Shown: positions 22,873 through 26,161 of the stretch, in pieces
Numbering within the stretch: position 1 is the first letter of the stretch
Layout of the letters: each line of letters opens with the position of its first letter
DNA from: UPXZ01 sp047973025
GTDB taxonomy: Bacteria > Bacteroidota > Bacteroidia > Bacteroidales > Paludibacteraceae
DNA: 26,161 bases
Assembly (NCBI GenBank): GCA_047973025.1
Contig: JBKEBE010000085.1
Coordinates: 1-26,161 of the forward strand
Direction: 5' to 3'
Position numbers and translations under genes: made by a program
The notes under the pieces: generated by a model
The model's input: the letters and a program-made list of their open reading frames with translations, nothing else
Database searches by the model: none
Told to the model about the DNA's origin: nothing

Positions 22873-24213
22873 ATGGAAGACACAATCAAACATAAAACAA
22901 GCAAATCAACACGATCGAATCCATTTGTTTTGAGTCGTTTAGCAGAAGTTTTTCACGAGATTTTCGCCACATTGAAACACAATAAGTTACGAACGGCGCT
23001 TACAGGGCTTTCCGTTTCGTGGGGAATTTTTATCCTTATCATTTTACTTGGTGCCGGAAACGGACTCCAAAACGGAGTAACTTCCAACTTTGGACGTCGA
23101 GCGATAAACACCATTCAGATGTGGCCCGGAACGACTTCAAAACCTTTCAAAGGACTGAAGACAAAACGGGATTTGAAATTTACAGAAAAAGAATTGAAAA
23201 GCGTTGATGAATATATCCCTGAAAAAGACGATGAAACCGGAATCATAAATCGCTCATCCACTATCACATATAAAAATGAATATGGAGACTATTCGGTTGT
23301 AGGCGTTCATCCGGCTTATAAAAAAGTCTTCGATTTGGAATTTTTACCCGGAAACGGACGGTTTATCAACGACCTGGACGTAAAAAACAGGGACAAAATC
23401 ATCGTAATCGACAAAAAAATTGCGGAAACGCTTTTCAAAAATGGAAAATCGCTCGGAGAATATGTGAAGGTTGGTTCTATCATGTTCAAAGTCGTGGGCA
23501 TAAATACCAAAAAAGAAGGTTGGGGCGGTTCGCAAGCGTTTATTCCGTTTTCCACGGCACAGTCGATTTACAATCCGGATAAAAAATTCCGTTCGATTGC
23601 TTTTACCACAAAAGCAAAAACACTGGAAACCACCGCCGAAAACGAAAAATTTAACGAACGATTGACTAAAAACATGTCTCGAACGATGCTTTTCGATCCG
23701 GAAGATAGCGAAGCGCTTTGGATAAGCAATTCGCAAGAAAACTACCTGCAAACGATGAAAATTTTCAACGGACTGAACCTGTTTGTTACCATCGTCGGAA
23801 TTTTTACGCTGATTGCCGGCATTGTCGGAGTTAGCAATATTATGTTGGTCTCGGTAAAGGAGCGCACACGTGAAATCGGCATCAAAAAGGCGATTGGAGC
23901 ACCACCCGCGTCAATACTTCGCTCGATTGTCATCGAATCCATCGTCATCACGGCACTTTTCGGTTACATCGGAATGGTTTTAGGAGTCGGATTGACTGAA
24001 GTTGTTAATTACATCATGGAGCAAGGCGCGGCGGTAGCAGGCAGTGGGGATTCGCCCGCCGATAACATGTCAATATTTAAAAACCCGACCGTTCAGTTAA
24101 GTTACGTCGTTTTTTCCACGATTGTACTCATCATTTCCGGTATTATAGCCGGTTACATGCCGGCTCGCAGAGCTACCCGCATCAAGCCGATTGAAGCGAT
24201 GCGAGAAGAGTAA
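22873..24213 (+). CDS. MacB-like ABC transporter permease, first of two
   Basis: The 446-residue protein has a cytoplasmic N-terminus, a first membrane helix (about 43-62), a large periplasmic MacB_PCD domain (about 65-295), and a C-terminal FtsX domain (about 300-446). The FtsX domain has three membrane helices and the conserved loop VGVSNIMLVSVKERTREIGI followed by KKAIGAPP. It ends in PARRATRIKPIEAMREE, as this family usually does. The frame is open upstream to a TTG at 22801, but that would overlap the ATPase gene. The ATG at 22873, 28 nt after the ATPase stop, gives the usual N-terminus. Unlike true MacB, the ATPase is a separate protein. Confidence 0.9.
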   Translation: MEDTIKHKTSKSTRSNPFVLSRLAEVFHEIFATLKHNKLRTALTGLSVSWGIFILIILLGAGNGLQNGVTSNFGRRAINTIQMWPGTTSKPFKGLKTKRDLKFTEKELKSVDEYIPEKDDETGIINRSSTITYKNEYGDYSVVGVHPAYKKVFDLEFLPGNGRFINDLDVKNRDKIIVIDKKIAETLFKNGKSLGEYVKVGSIMFKVVGINTKKEGWGGSQAFIPFSTAQSIYNPDKKFRSIAFTTKAKTLETTAENEKFNERLTKNMSRTMLFDPEDSEALWISNSQENYLQTMKIFNGLNLFVTIVGIFTLIAGIVGVSNIMLVSVKERTREIGIKKAIGAPPASILRSIVIESIVITALFGYIGMVLGVGLTEVVNYIMEQGAAVAGSGDSPADNMSIFKNPTVQLSYVVFSTIVLIISGIIAGYMPARRATRIKPIEAMREE

Positions 24214-24249
24214 GTAAGACAAATTTGACAAAATAAGACAACGTTCAGA

Positions 24250-25581
24250 ATGATAAAATCAACAAAAGATACGAACATGAATCAAGAAACAGGTTTTTGG
24301 AATACCCTGCTTGCTTGGTTACGTGGAATCTTCGATGTGGATCGCTGGCAGGAAATTTGGCAGGCAATTACGCACAACAAATCCCGAAGCGTACTGACTG
24401 CGTTTGGCGTTTTCTGGGGAATGTTTATGCTTGTGGTAATGGTTGGCGCAGGAGATTCCCTTCAAAAAGGAATGCAAGAAGAGATTGAAGGATTCGCGAC
24501 AAATTCCTGTTTCGTAAGCGACGAAACGACTTCAGAACCTTACAAAGGCTTTAAAAAAGGGAGAAAATGGACTATTGTCAATACCGATATTCCGATTTTA
24601 GAGCAAAAAATACCCGAGATTCAACATCTTTCGCCGGTTTTGTTTGGCGGTCGATCCACAGAAAGAAACGTTACTCGTGGCGAAAAGTCAGGTTCTTTCA
24701 ACTCGAAAGGTGTTTATCCGAACTACAATGAAATTGACCGAAGCACACTAACTCACGGTAGATTCATCAACGAAATAGACGTGGCTGAAAACCGCAAGGT
24801 GTGTGTAATCGGGAAACGCGTTTATGAAGTGCTGTTCAATAAAGGCGAAAATCCAATCGGGAAAATGATTCAATTGAACGGGATGTATTTTCACGTCGTC
24901 GGCGTCTCCGGAAATTCATCCAATATCAACATCGGGGGAAATGCTGAAGAAACAGTCATCCTTCCATTTACAACCATGCAGCAAGCATTCAATCAAGGAA
25001 ACAAAGTACATCTCTTAGCAATCACAGCCGATCCGGGAATAAAAGTCAGCCAAGTGGAAACGGCAGTAAAAGACGAGTTGAAAAAAATCCACGATATTTC
25101 GCCAACCGATAAAACGGGCGTTTGGTCCATGAATTTGGAAGACATGTTCACGATGTTTTTATACTTAGGAATCGGAATCAGCATGTTAATCTGGATTGTG
25201 GGATTGGGTACCATGGCAGCCGGTGGAATCGGGGTAAGCAACATCATGCTGGTTACCGTAAAAGAGCGCACCAAGGAGATCGGCATCAAAAGGGCATTGG
25301 GAGCGACACCGGGGAATATCATGAGCCAAATCATGACCGAAAGCGTGATTTTGACCTTGATTGCCGGTATTTTGGGACTCTTACTCGGTGTCGGATTGCT
25401 TCAAATCGTAGAAATAGTAACACGCGATACCGAATTTTTCCTTCAAGAACCGCAAATCAATTTCGGCATAGCCATCGGCGGGTTAGCGGTCATCCTAATC
25501 ATCGGCTGTCTGGCAGGACTTATTCCAGCCAAGCGAGCCATCGACATAAAGGCGATTGAAGCCATCAGAGACGAAAATTAA
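24250..25581 (+). CDS. MacB-like ABC transporter permease, second of two
   Basis: The 443-residue protein has the same design as the gene before it: first membrane helix about 46-66 (TAFGVFWGMFMLVVMVGA), periplasmic MacB_PCD domain, then a FtsX domain (about 300-443) with GVSNIMLVTVKERTKEIGI, KRALGATPG and the end PAKRAIDIKAIEAIRDEN. The two permeases share this pattern throughout but differ clearly in sequence, which suggests an old duplication and a heterodimer in the membrane. It starts 36 nt after the first permease. A second ATG at 24277 is also possible. The adaptor gene follows 24 nt later. Confidence 0.9.
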   Translation: MIKSTKDTNMNQETGFWNTLLAWLRGIFDVDRWQEIWQAITHNKSRSVLTAFGVFWGMFMLVVMVGAGDSLQKGMQEEIEGFATNSCFVSDETTSEPYKGFKKGRKWTIVNTDIPILEQKIPEIQHLSPVLFGGRSTERNVTRGEKSGSFNSKGVYPNYNEIDRSTLTHGRFINEIDVAENRKVCVIGKRVYEVLFNKGENPIGKMIQLNGMYFHVVGVSGNSSNINIGGNAEETVILPFTTMQQAFNQGNKVHLLAITADPGIKVSQVETAVKDELKKIHDISPTDKTGVWSMNLEDMFTMFLYLGIGISMLIWIVGLGTMAAGGIGVSNIMLVTVKERTKEIGIKRALGATPGNIMSQIMTESVILTLIAGILGLLLGVGLLQIVEIVTRDTEFFLQEPQINFGIAIGGLAVILIIGCLAGLIPAKRAIDIKAIEAIRDEN

Positions 25582-25605
25582 TTCATTAAAAATAATTTGA
25601 CACAC

Positions 25606-26161
25606 ATGAAAAAGATTTTTAAAATTGCACTATGGGTTGTATTGGGCTTGGTGTTTATTTTCACACTCGTTTTTCTTTATCAAAAATCCAAACCAAAAGT
25701 AACGGTATATCAAATTGAAGCAGTAAAAACGGGGAATATCGAGAAACGAACCGTAGCGACCGGAAAAGTAGAACCGAGAAACGAAATTCTCATCAAACCA
25801 CAAATGTCCGGAATCATTACCCATGTATATAAGGAAGCAGGCGATAAAGTACAAGCAGGCGATGTGATTGCCAAAATCAAAGTTGTCCCCGAGCTGGTCA
25901 ATCTAAATTCCGCCGAATCTCGCGTAGAATTGGCACAACTCAATTTCGACCAATCACTTACGGTTTACAACCGAGATAAAGAACTGTTTGAAAAAAAGGT
26001 AATATCAAAAGAAGAATTTGAAAAATCTACCTTACAAATGAAGAATAATAAAGAAGAACTAAAGTCTGCTCAGGATAATTTCAGTTTGGTACGCGATGGT
26101 ATCTCCAACCGAACAGCGGCTTACAGCAATACGCTGGTACGTTCTACCGTAACCGGAACCA
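25606..26161 (+). CDS. MacA/HlyD-like periplasmic adaptor, cut by the window end
   Basis: From the ATG at 25606 the frame is open for 185 codons to the edge. The protein starts with one membrane anchor helix (about 7-24, ALWVVLGLVFIFTLVFLY). It then has a lipoyl/barrel-sandwich half (GKVEPRNEILIKPQMSG, then YKEAGDKVQAGDVIAKI, about 52-90) and a long helical hairpin (about 95-170, RVELAQLNFDQS to LKSAQDNFSLV). The hairpin is followed by the start of the second lipoyl half (TLVRSTVTGT). This is the layout of MacA-like membrane fusion proteins, which link an inner-membrane ABC exporter to a TolC-type outer-membrane channel. It is the fourth gene of the cassette. The C-terminal part, and perhaps a TolC gene, lie outside the window. 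Confidence 0.9.
   Translation, partial: MKKIFKIALWVVLGLVFIFTLVFLYQKSKPKVTVYQIEAVKTGNIEKRTVATGKVEPRNEILIKPQMSGIITHVYKEAGDKVQAGDVIAKIKVVPELVNLNSAESRVELAQLNFDQSLTVYNRDKELFEKKVISKEEFEKSTLQMKNNKEELKSAQDNFSLVRDGISNRTAAYSNTLVRSTVTGT

Overview
The window looks like chromosomal DNA from a Bacteroidota, probably a Bacteroidales-type organism. The signs are AT-rich DNA, promoters of the Bacteroidota form TTG/TTTG-N19-TAnnTTTG (at the tRNA-Ser, at a secreted nitroreductase and elsewhere), two proteins with type IX secretion (T9SS type A) C-terminal sorting domains, a DUF4252-like protein, a HU-CCDC81/SPOR protein and a SagB-like secreted nitroreductase. This taxonomic call is an inference from gene families and promoter form, not from a marker gene.

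Layout on the + strand, left: the window opens with the N-terminus of an IS66-type transposase read on the minus strand and cut by the edge (1-186). Next comes a 2-oxoacid/acetoin dehydrogenase operon: E1 alpha, E1 beta, E2 and E3 (448-5514). A strong terminator hairpin, a run of 7-bp tandem repeats and a lipoate-protein ligase (5674-6669) follow. The lipoyl domain of this complex sits on E3. The E2 has two tandem subunit-binding domains and no lipoyl domain. ClpC follows (6857-9376).

Middle: a DUF4252-like exported protein (9875-10363) converges on minus-strand mltG (10432-11469). mltG diverges from a tRNA-Ser(GCT) gene that has a textbook promoter and terminator. About 0.5 kb of non-coding DNA holding a diverged 45-bp direct repeat and several inverted repeats leads to the secreted nitroreductase (12324-12977) and the HU-SPOR protein (13240-14163).

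Minus-strand block 14456-21037: a two-component pair (TPR sensor kinase then NarL-type response regulator), a small membrane protein, and two T9SS cargo proteins. The response regulator is broken inside its DNA-binding helix-turn-helix by what looks like a 17-nt deletion.

Right, + strand: a SHOCT/DUF4870 membrane protein gene split by a frameshift (21524-22088), then an ABC export cassette: ATPase, two MacB-like permeases, and a MacA/HlyD-like adaptor cut by the window end.

Functional links: LplA can attach lipoate to the E3-borne lipoyl domain. The kinase and regulator form one signalling pair. The ATPase, permeases and adaptor together form a tripartite-type exporter. The observations most worth checking are the relocated lipoyl domain, the two frame-disrupted genes, and the structured repeat region near 12 kb.
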